This document shows, piece by piece, positions 26,939-36,362 of a stretch of 64,000 bases of DNA (positions within the stretch are counted from its first letter, which is position 1; each line of letters begins with the position of its first letter). Made by a program: the position numbers and the translations under genes. A model generated the notes under the pieces. That model was not told the origin of the DNA, did no database searches, and saw only the letters and a program-made list of their open reading frames with translations. Source of the DNA: JALHVH01 sp963773685 (GTDB lineage: Bacteria; Acidobacteriota; Aminicenantia; Aminicenantales; Saccharicenantaceae). The stretch spans positions 434,001 through 498,000 of the forward strand of contig CAVZBY010000005.1 of assembly GCA_963773685.1 (NCBI GenBank). Reading direction: 5' to 3'.

Positions 26939-27493
26939 ATGAGGAAGCTCATCGCGGACATGATGATGAGCCTGGACGGCTACTTCGAAGGGCCGGACCG
27001 CGAGATCGACTGGTTCGCCTGGGACAAGGACCTGCAGAAGCTCAGCATCGATCAGCTCAATGAGGTCGATACGATCCTTTTGGGGCGCTCCGCCTACGAG
27101 CTGTTCGCTAATTATTGGCCGACCCCGGCCGCGGCCGCCGAGAATCCCGCCATCGTTTCCGCCATGAACGCGCTTCCGAAGGTCGTGTTCTCGAGGACTC
27201 TCAAGAAAGTGGGGTGGCACAATTCGCGGCTGGTGAGGGAACGCGTCGCGGAAGAGATCTTCGAGCTGAAGGGCCAGGCGGGAAAGGATATGGTCACGTA
27301 CGGCGGCGCCGGCTTGCTCGCGTCGCTCTCGCGTCTAGGGCTCATCGACGAGTATCGCCTCAGGATCAACCCGATCGTCCTGGGAAGGGGAAGGCCCTTG
27401 TTTCAGGACGTCAGGGCCAGTCTGAACCTGAAGCTCCTGAAGACCGAAACGCTCGGCTCCGGGGTCGTCACCTTGTTCTACCGGCGCAGTTGA
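26939..27493 (+). CDS. Dihydrofolate reductase-like (RibD C-terminal) protein
   Basis: 184 residues: MRKLIADMMMSLDGYFEGP is the standard start of the YyaP/YwjB group, followed by TILLGRSAYELFANYWP, KVVFSRTLKKVGWHNSRL, VTYGGAGLLASL with the nucleotide loop, and NPIVLGRGRPLF. NADPH-dependent reduction of an unidentified substrate is expected; true folate-binding residues are not conserved in this group. The ATG follows the SRPBCC stop by two bases. Confidence 0.82.
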   Translation: MRKLIADMMMSLDGYFEGPDREIDWFAWDKDLQKLSIDQLNEVDTILLGRSAYELFANYWPTPAAAAENPAIVSAMNALPKVVFSRTLKKVGWHNSRLVRERVAEEIFELKGQAGKDMVTYGGAGLLASLSRLGLIDEYRLRINPIVLGRGRPLFQDVRASLNLKLLKTETLGSGVVTLFYRRS

Positions 27494-27629
27494 ATCTTTC
27501 GGCCGCCGGTCGAGGCCGGGTGCCGTCTTCGTAGGATGGGAAGGGGCCGACTGCCCCTGGGGGCTGAATCAGATGCACCCGCCTCGGCACGACGGATGAT
27601 ACGATAACCGCACGGATTCCGGGGGGCGC

Positions 27630-27658
27630 TTGACATTCTACAGAATGTAGAATATCAT
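27630..27658 (+). promoter_or_regulatory. Promoter with BlaI/CopY-type operator
   Basis: TTGACA (27630-27635), 17 bases, TATCAT (27653-27658). Between them, and overlapping both edges, is ATTCTACA-N3-TGTAGAAT (27635-27653), a perfect inverted repeat containing TACA/TGTA as in BlaI/MecI/CopY operators. Bound repressor would block RNA polymerase. The -10 is only seven bases from the ATG at 27665, so the mRNA is predicted to be leaderless. Confidence 0.75.
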
Positions 27659-27664
27659 CATTTT

Positions 27665-28084
27665 ATGAGCTTATTGAACCTATCGAAAAAGGCGGGAATG
27701 AGCGCCCTGTCGGACGAGCTCGAGCTCCCCGTCATGGAGATCCTTTGGACGAAAGGGTCGATGAAAGGGCGGGACCTGTTCGAGGAGCTCCGGGCCACGA
27801 AGAAGATCGCCTATACAACGGCCCTGACCGTCCTCGGCCGGCTCTCCAAGAAAGGGCTTGTCCTGAAGGACCGGAGGTCCGGGACCATCCTCTTCACCCC
27901 GGCCCTGTCCAGGGAAGATTATCGGAGCGCCGTCACCGGAGACCTTCTCCGCAGGGCCTTCGAGATCTCTCCGGACCTTGCGGTTTCCGCCTTCGCCGAT
28001 TCTTTCTCGAGGGTCCGCGGAGTCGATATGGCCGGGCTCGAAGAGCTGATCGAGAAGAAAAGACGTGAAAAGAAACGCGGGTAG
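27665..28084 (+). CDS. BlaI/MecI/CopY-family repressor
   Basis: 139 residues. The winged helix is ELELPVMEILWTKGSMKGRD with KIAYTTALTVLGRLSKKGLV as recognition and wing region, then a helical dimerisation tail (LEELIEKKRREKKR). BlaI proteins bind TACA/TGTA palindromes and are removed by proteolysis by a BlaR1-type M56 protease or, in CopY, by metal binding. No CxCx4CxC copper motif of CopY is present in the C-terminus, so protease control is more likely. The next gene, an M56 protease, starts inside its last codons. Confidence 0.88.
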   Translation: MSLLNLSKKAGMSALSDELELPVMEILWTKGSMKGRDLFEELRATKKIAYTTALTVLGRLSKKGLVLKDRRSGTILFTPALSREDYRSAVTGDLLRRAFEISPDLAVSAFADSFSRVRGVDMAGLEELIEKKRREKKRG

Positions 28085-29022
28085 GAACAGCATAAGGCCC
28101 GGCCTCCTGTTGGGCGTGCTTTCGGTCTTCTTCTTCGCCGTCCTTCTCTATCTATTCCGCCACCCGGAAACGGCCCTCCTCCTCTTTTCCCTGCCGAACC
28201 CGGATACATTCGCCTGCAACGTCCGATGCCTCGGCCTGACCCCTTTCCTCCAGGTCCTCGGCGAAGGCGGAAAAGCGCTTCTCCTGATCTTCTTTTCTTC
28301 CGCTTTCCTGTACGCTCTTTACAGGACCGCCCTGCGCATTTTCCGGACGCTGGCCTTCATGGACGCGGTCGAGCGAAAAGCTGTCCCGCCCGGGAATGTC
28401 CCCGCGCCCGTCCTTCCTGGAGGGCGTCACGATCTTCGAAGACCCCGGACCCCTGGCGCTTACGATGGGATTCCTGAAACCCCGCGTCTTCCTTTCCACG
28501 AAGATCGTGGATGTGCTTGCCGAAGACGAGCTCCGGGCGGTCGTCCTTCACGAGTTCCACCACCGCGACTCCAAGGACCCTCTGAAGGGCCTGGGGGTCT
28601 CGTTCGTCACCGACCTCCTGTTCTTCCTGCCCATCAGCCGGTTCCTGAGAAAGACCTACTCCCTGACAGCGGAGACGGCGGCGGACGCCCATTCCGTCGA
28701 GCTTCGAGCGGACCCCCTGGACCTAGCGTCTTCCCTCCTGAAGGTCCGGAAGATCGGCGGCCCGGCGGCTTCCTGGTTCTTCGACCCATCGGCCGAAAGG
28801 GTCAAGTATCTTCTGGGCGAGCGCCCCGGCATCCGTCGCCCCCTGGCCCGCGTCCTCGTCACCGCGGTCCTCCTGGCCGCGACGGCCTTCATCGCCCTTG
28901 TCCCGGTCCGGAAGAGCCTTTCGTCGATGTTCATCGATCACGACAAGACCTGCGTCTTGAGAAAGAGCCATGATAAAACGGCGTCAAATGGAGGCGATCA
29001 TGAAAAGATCCTCCCTTTTTAG
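28065..29022 (+). CDS. M56-family (BlaR1-like) membrane zinc protease, one frameshift
   Basis: About 318 residues after correction. N-terminal spans (GLLLGVLSVFFFAVLLYLF; a second near 28260-28320) precede the protease domain with VVLHEFHHRDSKD, a zinc HExxH motif, and a later ETAADAHSVEL Glu block; a last span RVLVTAVLLAATAFIALVPV follows. One extra base near 28379 (GAAAAGCTGTCC) separates the two halves. There is no penicillin-binding sensor domain, so it senses something other than beta-lactam. GTG start overlaps the repressor gene by 20 bases; its 3' end overlaps the efflux channel gene by 23. Confidence 0.75.
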
Positions 29023-30274
29023 CTTCCTGCTGATCTTGCTCCCGGCGCTCTTGCCCGCCCAAGATACCGCCTTGCGCCTTGACGACCTCCTGAAACAGGC
29101 GCTGGAGAGGAACCCAAGGATCAGAGCGGCGGGGCAAGAGGCCGACGCGTCGTCCTTCAGGATCCCCCAGGAGAAAAGCCTTCCCGACCCCATGGTCAGC
29201 CTCGGCCTCAAGAACATGGGCTTTCCCCAATTCACCGTCGGCAAGGAGATCATGAGCGGCATCGGCCTCTCCTTTTCCCAGGCCATCCCGTTTCCCGGTA
29301 AGCTCCGCCTCAAAGGCGAAATCGCCGAGAAGGCCTTCGAAAGGCAGAAGCAGGTCCGGGACTCCGTCGTCCTCGGCGTCCTCAAGGACGTGAAGACCGC
29401 CTACTTCGAGCTCTACGCCCTGCACAAGTCCATCGCCATCCTTCAGGAGCAGAAGGCCCTCATGCAGAAGGCCCTGGATCTGACCGAGACGATGTACTCC
29501 GTCGGAACCGGCGTCCAGTCGGACGTCCTGAAGGCCCAGGTGGAGGTCTCCCGTATGGACGAGATGATCACGCCCATGGCCGAGATGATCACGGCTCTCG
29601 ACGCCCGGCTCAACCTCCTCCTCGATCTCCCCGCTGACAACCCCCTCGGCATGCCGCAGGACCAGGGGGTGGAAAGCCTCTCCATATCGCTGGAGGAGAT
29701 CAGGAAGGCCGCGGAAGCGAACTCTCCCATGGTGAAGGAGGCCTCCCTGATGGTCGAGGAGGGAGCGAAGATGGTGGATCTTTCCAGGAAGGAGCGCTCC
29801 CCCAACTTCGTCGTCGAGGGCGGCTGGGACTTCAAGGGCAGGCTGACCGGCATGTACGAGGTCATGGTCGGGGTCGAGATCCCGCTCTATCTCAAGACGA
29901 AGCAGGCCAAGATGCTCGAGGAATCGCTGGCCCGCCTGGCGAGCTCGAAGAGCGGCCTGAGCTCGACGAGAAACGACGTGGCCTTTATGCTGACGGAGGA
30001 CTTTCTCAAGGCCAGGTCGGCGGAGAACCTCATCAGGCTCTACAAGGACAGGATCATCCCCCAGGCCTCGCTCACGGTGGAATCCTCGATGGCCGGCTAT
30101 CAGGTCGGTAAGACCGATTTCCTGGCGCTCCTGTCCGATATCAACACGCTCTTTTCGTACAAGATGGCCTATTACCGGGAGCTCGTCGGGCTCTGGAGCT
30201 CGATCGCCCGGCTCGAAGAATCTTCGGCGATGGAGATCGTGAACTGGGGAGGGACCCATGAAGACGTCAAGTAA
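29000..30274 (+). CDS. TolC/CusC-like outer-membrane efflux channel
   Basis: 424 residues, signal SFLLILLPALLPAQ, then two copies of the outer-membrane efflux protein pattern: LDDLLKQALERNPRIRAAGQ with DPMVSLGLKN, and FVVEGGWDF with EIPLYLKTKQAKMLEE. Long coiled-coil helices of the periplasmic tunnel are evident. No acylation Cys is found, unlike CusC. ATG 29000 has GGAGG upstream. Its stop overlaps the start of the adaptor gene by 17 bases, so channel, adaptor and pump are coupled. Confidence 0.88.
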   Translation: MKRSSLFSFLLILLPALLPAQDTALRLDDLLKQALERNPRIRAAGQEADASSFRIPQEKSLPDPMVSLGLKNMGFPQFTVGKEIMSGIGLSFSQAIPFPGKLRLKGEIAEKAFERQKQVRDSVVLGVLKDVKTAYFELYALHKSIAILQEQKALMQKALDLTETMYSVGTGVQSDVLKAQVEVSRMDEMITPMAEMITALDARLNLLLDLPADNPLGMPQDQGVESLSISLEEIRKAAEANSPMVKEASLMVEEGAKMVDLSRKERSPNFVVEGGWDFKGRLTGMYEVMVGVEIPLYLKTKQAKMLEESLARLASSKSGLSSTRNDVAFMLTEDFLKARSAENLIRLYKDRIIPQASLTVESSMAGYQVGKTDFLALLSDINTLFSYKMAYYRELVGLWSSIARLEESSAMEIVNWGGTHEDVK

Positions 30275-31677
30275 GATCGCTATTATCGGGCTGGCGGCGA
30301 CGGCCGTCATTCTGGCGGCGTCCTGCAAGGGCAAAGCCGGAAAGACCGCATCCGCTGCCGCACCCGGCGGGCAATCCTCCGCGTCCGAGCAAGCGAAGCC
30401 GTCAGTCGACGGCGAAGCTCTACAATTGTCCCATGCACCCGACGTACACATCCGACAAGCCGGGCGACTGTCCCATTTGCGGCATGAAGCTCGTGCCCGT
30501 GGAGTCCCAGGAGACGCCGGCCGCAACTCCCGCCGCGCCCCCCGCGACGAAGAAGATAATGTATCGATCCACCATGGCGCCCAACGAAGTCTCCGACAAG
30601 CCGGGCAAGGATTCGATGGGCATGGATATGGTCCCCTTCGAAGTCGAGGAGAGCGGCGCCGTAACTGAGGTGGGAGGCCGGATCCAGGTCAAGATCAGCA
30701 CGCAACGACAACAGCTCATCGGCATCCGGACGGCCCCCGCGCGGTCCCAGTCCATCCATAAGCTCATCAAGGCGGTCGGCCGGGTGGATTACGCCGAGCC
30801 GAACATCTCGATCGTCAATCTCAAGTTCGACGGCTGGGTGGAAAAGCTCGCCGTGAATTCGACCGGCCGCGCGGTCCGGAAGGGCGAGCCCCTGTTCGAC
30901 ATCTACAGCCCGGAGCTCGTCGCCGCCCAGCAGGAATACCTCATCGCCCTCAAGGCCGGCGCGAGCTTCGGCGACGCCTCCTCCATGCTCAAGTCGGCCA
31001 GGGAGAAGCTGAGGCTGTGGGGCTTCACGGACCAGCAGGCCGAGGAGCTCGGACGCACGGGCGAATTCAAGAAGACCGTCACGGTCTATTCTCCCGGATC
31101 CGGCATCGTGCTCGAGAAGGACGTCGTCCAGGGGCAGAAGGTCATGGCGGGAGAAGCGCTGTTCAAGATCGCCGACCTCTCCAGGGTCTGGATCCTGGGC
31201 GAGGTCTATGAGTACGAACTGCCGTTCATCAAGAGCGGACAGGAAGTGAAAGTCTCCTTGTCTTATTACCCCGGGGAATCTTTCGCCGGGAAGATCACCT
31301 ACATTTATCCCTACCTCAAGCCCGAGACGCGGACGAACCAGGTCCGCATCGAGGTCGCCAACCCCGGCCTCAAGCTCAAGCCCGAGATGTTCGCCGACAT
31401 CGAGATCCATGTCGATTACGGGACCCGGCTGACCGTCCCCGCGGACGCCGTCCTCGATGCCGGCGACACCAAGATCGTCTTCGTGGCCAAGGGCGATGGC
31501 TACTTCGAGCCCCGCGAGGTCAAGCTCGGCGTCAAGGGCCAGGACCTCTACGAGGTCCTCGACGGATTGAGCGACGGCGAGAACGTGGTCATCTCCGCTA
31601 ACTTCCTCATCGACTCCGAGTCGAGCCTCAAAGCCGCCCTGAGCCGGATGACCAAAGCCTCGGCTGGAGAAAAATAG
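30258..31677 (+). CDS. cusB: CusB-like periplasmic adaptor with heavy-metal-binding domain, one frameshift
   Basis: Lipoprotein signal ending ILAASC. Then YNCPMHPTYTSDKPGDCPIC with GMKLVP, the heavy-metal-binding domain of Cus/Czc adaptors, followed by a degenerate second copy (YRSTMAPNEVSDKPGKDSMG with MDMVP) that has lost all Cys but keeps Met. A barrel-sandwich hybrid adaptor core follows (VEKLAVNSTGRAVRKGEPLF, SPGSGIVLEKDVVQGQ). One extra base near 30415 (CGGCGAAGCTC) breaks the leader from the metal domain; about 472 residues when repaired. It hands metal to the RND pump one base downstream. Confidence 0.85.
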
Positions 31678-31678
31678 C

Positions 31679-34600
31679 ATGATCGAGAAGATCATCGAAT
31701 TCTCGGCTAGGAACAAGTATATCGTCCTCATTTTCGCGGCCGCCGCCATCGTCGGCGCGGTCTTTGCCATACGGAACATCCCTCTCGACGCCATCCCGGA
31801 CCTCTCGGACACCCAGGTCATCATCTATTCGAGGTGGGACCGGAGCCCCGACGTCATCGAGGACCAGGTCACCTATCCGATCGTGACGGCCATGCTCGGC
31901 GCGCCCAAGGTCAAGGCCATCCGCGGCTACTCCGACTTCGGGTTCTCCTATGTTTACGTCATCTTCAAGGACGGGACGGACCTCTACTGGGCCCGCAGCC
32001 GCACCCTGGAATACTTGAGCAAGATCACGCCCAGGCTCCCTCAGGGCGTCCAGACCGAAATGGGGCCCGACGCGACGAGCGTGGGTTGGGTCTATCAGTA
32101 CGCGCTCGTCGACAAGTCGGGGACAAACGACCTGGCCCAGCTCCGCAGCTTCCAGGATTGGTACCTGCGCTACTGGCTCCAGGGAGTGCCCGGGGTCGCC
32201 GAGGTCGCTTCCGTCGGAGGCTTCCAGAAACAGTACCAGGTCAACGTCAACCCCAACGCCCTCCAGGCTTACAACATTCCCCTGATGAAGGTCATCGAGG
32301 CCATCCGGGACGGGAACAACGACGTCGGCGGCCGGCTGGTGGAGTTCTCGGGGAAGGAATATATGGTCCGCGGCCGCGGCTATGCCAAATCGATCAAGGA
32401 CATCGAGGACATCGTCGTCAAGAACGACATGTCCGGGACCCCGGTCCTCATCCGGAATGTCGCCCAGGTCGTCCTGGGTCCCGAGATCCGGCGCGGCGTC
32501 GCCGACCTCGACGGCCAGGGGGATACCGTCGGCGGCATCGTCATCATGCGCTCCGGCGAGAACGCCCTGAACGTCATCAACCGGCTCAAGGAAAAGCTCA
32601 AGGAGGTCCAGCCCTCCCTGCCCGCGGGGGTCGAGGTCGTCACGACCTACGACCGTTCGGAGCTTATCAAGAGGTCCATCGAGACCCTCAGGCGCCAGCT
32701 CATCGAGGAAATGATCATCGTCAGCATCGTCATCATGCTCTTCCTCTGGCACTTCCCCTCGGCCATCATCCCCATCGTCACCATCCCCATCGCGGTCCTG
32801 CTCTCGTTCATCCCCTTATACGGCATGAAGCTGACCTCCAACATCATGTCCCTGTCCGGCATCGCCATCTCCATCGGCGTCCTGGTCGACGGGGCCATCG
32901 TCGAGGTCGAGAACGCCTACAAGAAGCTCCAGCTCTGGCAGGAGGGCGGCCGGAAGGGGGATTATCACGAGGTCCGGCTGAACGCGCTCAAGGAAGTCGG
33001 GCCCTCGGTCTTCTTTTCGCTCCTCGTCATCGCCGTCGCTTTCCTGCCCGTGTTCACGCTCGTGGACCAGGAAGGGCGACTGTTCAAGCCGCTGGCCTAC
33101 AGCAAGAACCTGGCCATGGCCATCGCCGCCATCCTGGCCGTCACCCTCGACCCGGCCATGCGCATGCTCTTCACCCGGATGGACTACAAGCATTTCAAGC
33201 CCAAGTGGGTGTCCCACGTCGTGAACACGGTCACGGTGGGCCGGTATTATCCCGAGGAGAAGCACCCGGTCAGCAGGATCCTCTTCCGGATCTACGAACC
33301 CGTCTGCGAGTTCGTCCTCAAGTACCGCAAGGCAACGATCGCCGGGGCGCTCATCCTGATGGTCGCGACCGTCCCCATCTTTTTCAAGCTCGGGTCGGAG
33401 TTCATGCCCCCGCTCAACGAGGGGACCATCCTCTACATGCCGACGACACTGCCGGGGATCTCGGTGACCGAGACCCAGAACCTCCTCCAAACGATGGACA
33501 AGATCCTCAAGGACACGCCCGAGGTCGAACGGGTCTTCGGCAAGGCGGGCCGGGCCGAGACCTCGACGGACCCGGCGCCGTTCAGCATGATGGAGACGAC
33601 GGTCGTTCTCAAGCCCGAACGCGAGTGGCGGGAGGCCAAGCGCTGGTTCTCGTCGCTCCCGAAATTCCTCCATGCGCCTCTCCGGCACATCTGGAACGAC
33701 CGGATCACGTGGGAACAGCTGGTCAACGAGCTCGACCAGAAGATGCAGTTCCCGGGCGTCTCCAACGCCTGGACCATGCCCATCAAGGCCCGGATCGATA
33801 TGCTGACGACGGGCGTGCGCACCCCCATCGGCATCAAGGTCTTCGGGGCGGACCTGAAGGAGATCGAGAAGATCGGGACCGATCTCGAAACGATCCTGAA
33901 GGACGTCAAGGGGACGCGAAGCATATTCGCCGAGCGCGTCACCGGCGGCTATTTCGTCGATTTCGACATCCGGCGCGCGGACATCGCCCGATACGGACTG
34001 ACCATCAAGGAAGTCGAGATGATCATCATGTCCGCGATCGGCGGCGAGCCCGTGACGACGACCATCGAGGGCCGCGAGCGATACACGGTGAACGTCCGGT
34101 ACGCCCGCGAGCTTCGGGACGACCTGGACAAACTGCGCCGGGTGCTGGTCCCCACGATGTCCGGCGCCCAGATCCCGCTCGAACAGCTGGCCGACATCCA
34201 CCTGACGCTCGGGCCGTCCATGCTCCGGGACGAAAACGCCATGCTCTCCGGGTATGTCTATGTCGATATCACGGGCCGCGACCTCGGGGGCTACGTGGCC
34301 GAGGCCAAGAAGATCGTCCGCGAAAAGCTGATCCTGCCGGCGGGCTATTCCCTCCAGTGGAGCGGGCAATACGAGAACATGCTCCGGGTGAAAGAACGGC
34401 TCAAGGTGGTCATCCCCCTGACCATCTTCATCATCTTCGTCCTGCTCTTCATGAATACCAAGTCCCCGGTCAAAGCGGGCATCGTCATGCTGGCCGTGCC
34501 GTTCTCCCTCGTCGGCGCCGTCTGGTTCCTTTACATCCTGAATTTCAACGTCTCCATCGCCGTGTGGGTGGGCATGATCGCCCTTATGGGATTGGACGCG

Positions 34601-34969
34601 GAGACGGGCGTCTTCATGCTCCTGTTCCTGGACCTATCCTATTATGATAGGGTCCGGCAGGGGCGCATGAAGACGTTCCAGGACCTCAAGGAGGCCATCA
34701 TCCACGGGGCCGTCAAGCGGATCCGGCCCAAGATGATGACCGTGACGGCGATGTTCATGGGCCTCATCCCCATCATGTGGTCCCTCGGGACCGGCTCGGA
34801 CGTGATGAAGCGCATCGCCGCCCCGATGATCGGGGGCGTCTTCACGAGCTTCATCCTGGAATTGCTCGTCTATCCGCCGGTCTATGCCATCTGGAAATGG
34901 CGCTACGAGATGAAGCACGGGACGGTGGACCCCAGCCAGATTCCGGTTCCCCATATGAGGGGGCATTGA
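31679..34969 (+). CDS. cusA: Heavy-metal RND efflux pump, CusA type
   Basis: 1096 residues, intact, with twelve membrane spans and two large periplasmic loops. It begins MIEKIIEFSARNKYIVLIFA and carries LDAIPDLSDTQVIIYS, the heavy-metal-efflux signature, IGVLVDGAIVEVENAYKKL in span 4 with the proton-relay Asp/Glu, METTVVLKPEREWR and TMPIKARIDMLTTGVRTPIG, where Met residues correspond to the CusA copper/silver relay. These Met positions favour Cu(I)/Ag(I) over the Zn/Co/Cd pumps. Proton-driven export goes through the adaptor and channel encoded just upstream. Confidence 0.9.
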   Translation: MIEKIIEFSARNKYIVLIFAAAAIVGAVFAIRNIPLDAIPDLSDTQVIIYSRWDRSPDVIEDQVTYPIVTAMLGAPKVKAIRGYSDFGFSYVYVIFKDGTDLYWARSRTLEYLSKITPRLPQGVQTEMGPDATSVGWVYQYALVDKSGTNDLAQLRSFQDWYLRYWLQGVPGVAEVASVGGFQKQYQVNVNPNALQAYNIPLMKVIEAIRDGNNDVGGRLVEFSGKEYMVRGRGYAKSIKDIEDIVVKNDMSGTPVLIRNVAQVVLGPEIRRGVADLDGQGDTVGGIVIMRSGENALNVINRLKEKLKEVQPSLPAGVEVVTTYDRSELIKRSIETLRRQLIEEMIIVSIVIMLFLWHFPSAIIPIVTIPIAVLLSFIPLYGMKLTSNIMSLSGIAISIGVLVDGAIVEVENAYKKLQLWQEGGRKGDYHEVRLNALKEVGPSVFFSLLVIAVAFLPVFTLVDQEGRLFKPLAYSKNLAMAIAAILAVTLDPAMRMLFTRMDYKHFKPKWVSHVVNTVTVGRYYPEEKHPVSRILFRIYEPVCEFVLKYRKATIAGALILMVATVPIFFKLGSEFMPPLNEGTILYMPTTLPGISVTETQNLLQTMDKILKDTPEVERVFGKAGRAETSTDPAPFSMMETTVVLKPEREWREAKRWFSSLPKFLHAPLRHIWNDRITWEQLVNELDQKMQFPGVSNAWTMPIKARIDMLTTGVRTPIGIKVFGADLKEIEKIGTDLETILKDVKGTRSIFAERVTGGYFVDFDIRRADIARYGLTIKEVEMIIMSAIGGEPVTTTIEGRERYTVNVRYARELRDDLDKLRRVLVPTMSGAQIPLEQLADIHLTLGPSMLRDENAMLSGYVYVDITGRDLGGYVAEAKKIVREKLILPAGYSLQWSGQYENMLRVKERLKVVIPLTIFIIFVLLFMNTKSPVKAGIVMLAVPFSLVGAVWFLYILNFNVSIAVWVGMIALMGLDAETGVFMLLFLDLSYYDRVRQGRMKTFQDLKEAIIHGAVKRIRPKMMTVTAMFMGLIPIMWSLGTGSDVMKRIAAPMIGGVFTSFILELLVYPPVYAIWKWRYEMKHGTVDPSQIPVPHMRGH

Positions 34970-34989
34970 TCTTAAAAGGGCTATTTTCG

Positions 34990-36318
34990 ATGGAAGAGAT
35001 GTCGCGATCCCGACTGCCGCCGATCGGAATTTTCGCGGTCGCCGCCATCGCGCTCTCCCCGGCGCTGAGCGCCCAGCACGCCGGGCACATGGAGATGGCT
35101 CCGATGACGATGTCGAGCGCCCTCTTCCCGGGCTTGCCCATGTCGCGGGAAGGGTCGGGGACGAGCTGGCAGCCCGATTCCTCGCCGCTCTTCGCCTGGC
35201 ACATGCCGGCGGGGTCCTGGACCCTCATGATCCACGGCGGCGCTTTCCTCCGTTACACAAGCCAGGACTCTTCCCGGGCGGGAGTGCGGGGAGGCCGAAA
35301 GATCGATGCCCCGAACTGGATCATGATCATGGCTCAGCCTCCCCGCGGCGAGAAAGGCGGTTTCTCGTTCCGGGGGATGTTCTCTCTCGACCGGTTCACG
35401 GAGGGAGGAAGCGGCTACCCGCTTCTCTTCCAGACCGGAGAATCATGGAAAGGCGAGGCCCTGGTCGACAGACAGCATCCCCATGATCTCGTTTCCGAGC
35501 TCTCGGTGTCCTACGGTCGATCGCTGGGCCCGAACGCGGGCTGGTTCCTCTACTTTGGACTTCCCGGCGAGCCGGCGCTCGGCCCCACCGCCTTCATGCA
35601 CCGGCCCTCGTCCTTGAGCAATCCGGACGCCCCCCTCGGGCATCACCTGCAGGATTCGACCCACATCACTTTCGGGGTCCTGACCGGCGGCGCAAGATAC
35701 AAGGGGCTCAAATTTGACGCTTCCGTCTTCACCGGCCGGGAGCCCGACGAGAACAGGCTCGATTTCGACAGGCCCCGGTTCGACTCCTGGTCTGTCCGGC
35801 TGTCGCTCAATCCTTCCGGTCGCACCGCCCTTCAGGTCTCTCATGGCCTGCTCCACAGCCCCGAAGCGCTCGATCCCGAGGTGGACGTTCGGCGGACCAC
35901 GGCCTCTCTGACGCTGAGCCGACCCTTGCGCCCGGGGAAGGATTGGACGACAACCCTCGTCTGGGGGGTCAATTCCTCATCGAATCGCCCGTCGACCCAT
36001 TCGTTCCTCGCCGATTCGGAGGCGGCCTTCGGACGGGCTTCCGTCTACGCCCGGGTCGAGTTCGTTCAGAGGCTTGCCCACGATCTCAAATTGGACGAGC
36101 TTGGAAAGCGCGTTCTGCCCGTTGGCGCCCTGACCGCAGGAGCGGCCTGGCGCCTTGCATCGGACCCCCATTTCCATCTCTATGCGGGCGCTCAGGCTTC
36201 GATCTATCACATTGCCGACGAGTTGGTGCCGGCCTATGGGAGGCGGCCCTTCTCCTTCGAGATCTATCTGCGGATCAGCCCGCCGCGCGCTTACGAAATG
36301 GCTCCGATGGATCCCTGA
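34990..36318 (+). CDS. His/Met-rich outer-membrane protein linked to copper efflux
   Basis: 442 residues. Signal IGIFAVAAIALSPALSAQ, then a metal-ligand-rich start: HAGHMEMAPMTM, FPGLPM, FAWHMPAGSWTLMIHG. The remainder shows alternating aromatic beta-strands with QHPHDLVSELSVSYGR and LGHHLQDSTHITFGVLTGG, consistent with an outer-membrane barrel. Comparable proteins follow Cus or Cop genes in other bacteria, often annotated as hypothetical; a role in copper binding or sequestration at the outer membrane is inferred from composition and position. It is 20 bases downstream of cusA and 44 upstream of the CopB ATPase. Confidence 0.65.
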   Translation: MEEMSRSRLPPIGIFAVAAIALSPALSAQHAGHMEMAPMTMSSALFPGLPMSREGSGTSWQPDSSPLFAWHMPAGSWTLMIHGGAFLRYTSQDSSRAGVRGGRKIDAPNWIMIMAQPPRGEKGGFSFRGMFSLDRFTEGGSGYPLLFQTGESWKGEALVDRQHPHDLVSELSVSYGRSLGPNAGWFLYFGLPGEPALGPTAFMHRPSSLSNPDAPLGHHLQDSTHITFGVLTGGARYKGLKFDASVFTGREPDENRLDFDRPRFDSWSVRLSLNPSGRTALQVSHGLLHSPEALDPEVDVRRTTASLTLSRPLRPGKDWTTTLVWGVNSSSNRPSTHSFLADSEAAFGRASVYARVEFVQRLAHDLKLDELGKRVLPVGALTAGAAWRLASDPHFHLYAGAQASIYHIADELVPAYGRRPFSFEIYLRISPPRAYEMAPMDP

Positions 36319-36362
36319 TGTCAAAATGATGCGACAGCCGACGCCTGTCAGGGGAGGAAAGC

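Noticed and set aside
31834..34647. 937-codon alternative frame inside cusA
   Set aside because: Composition is Arg/His/Pro-rich nonsense; the overlapping frame gives a textbook RND pump.
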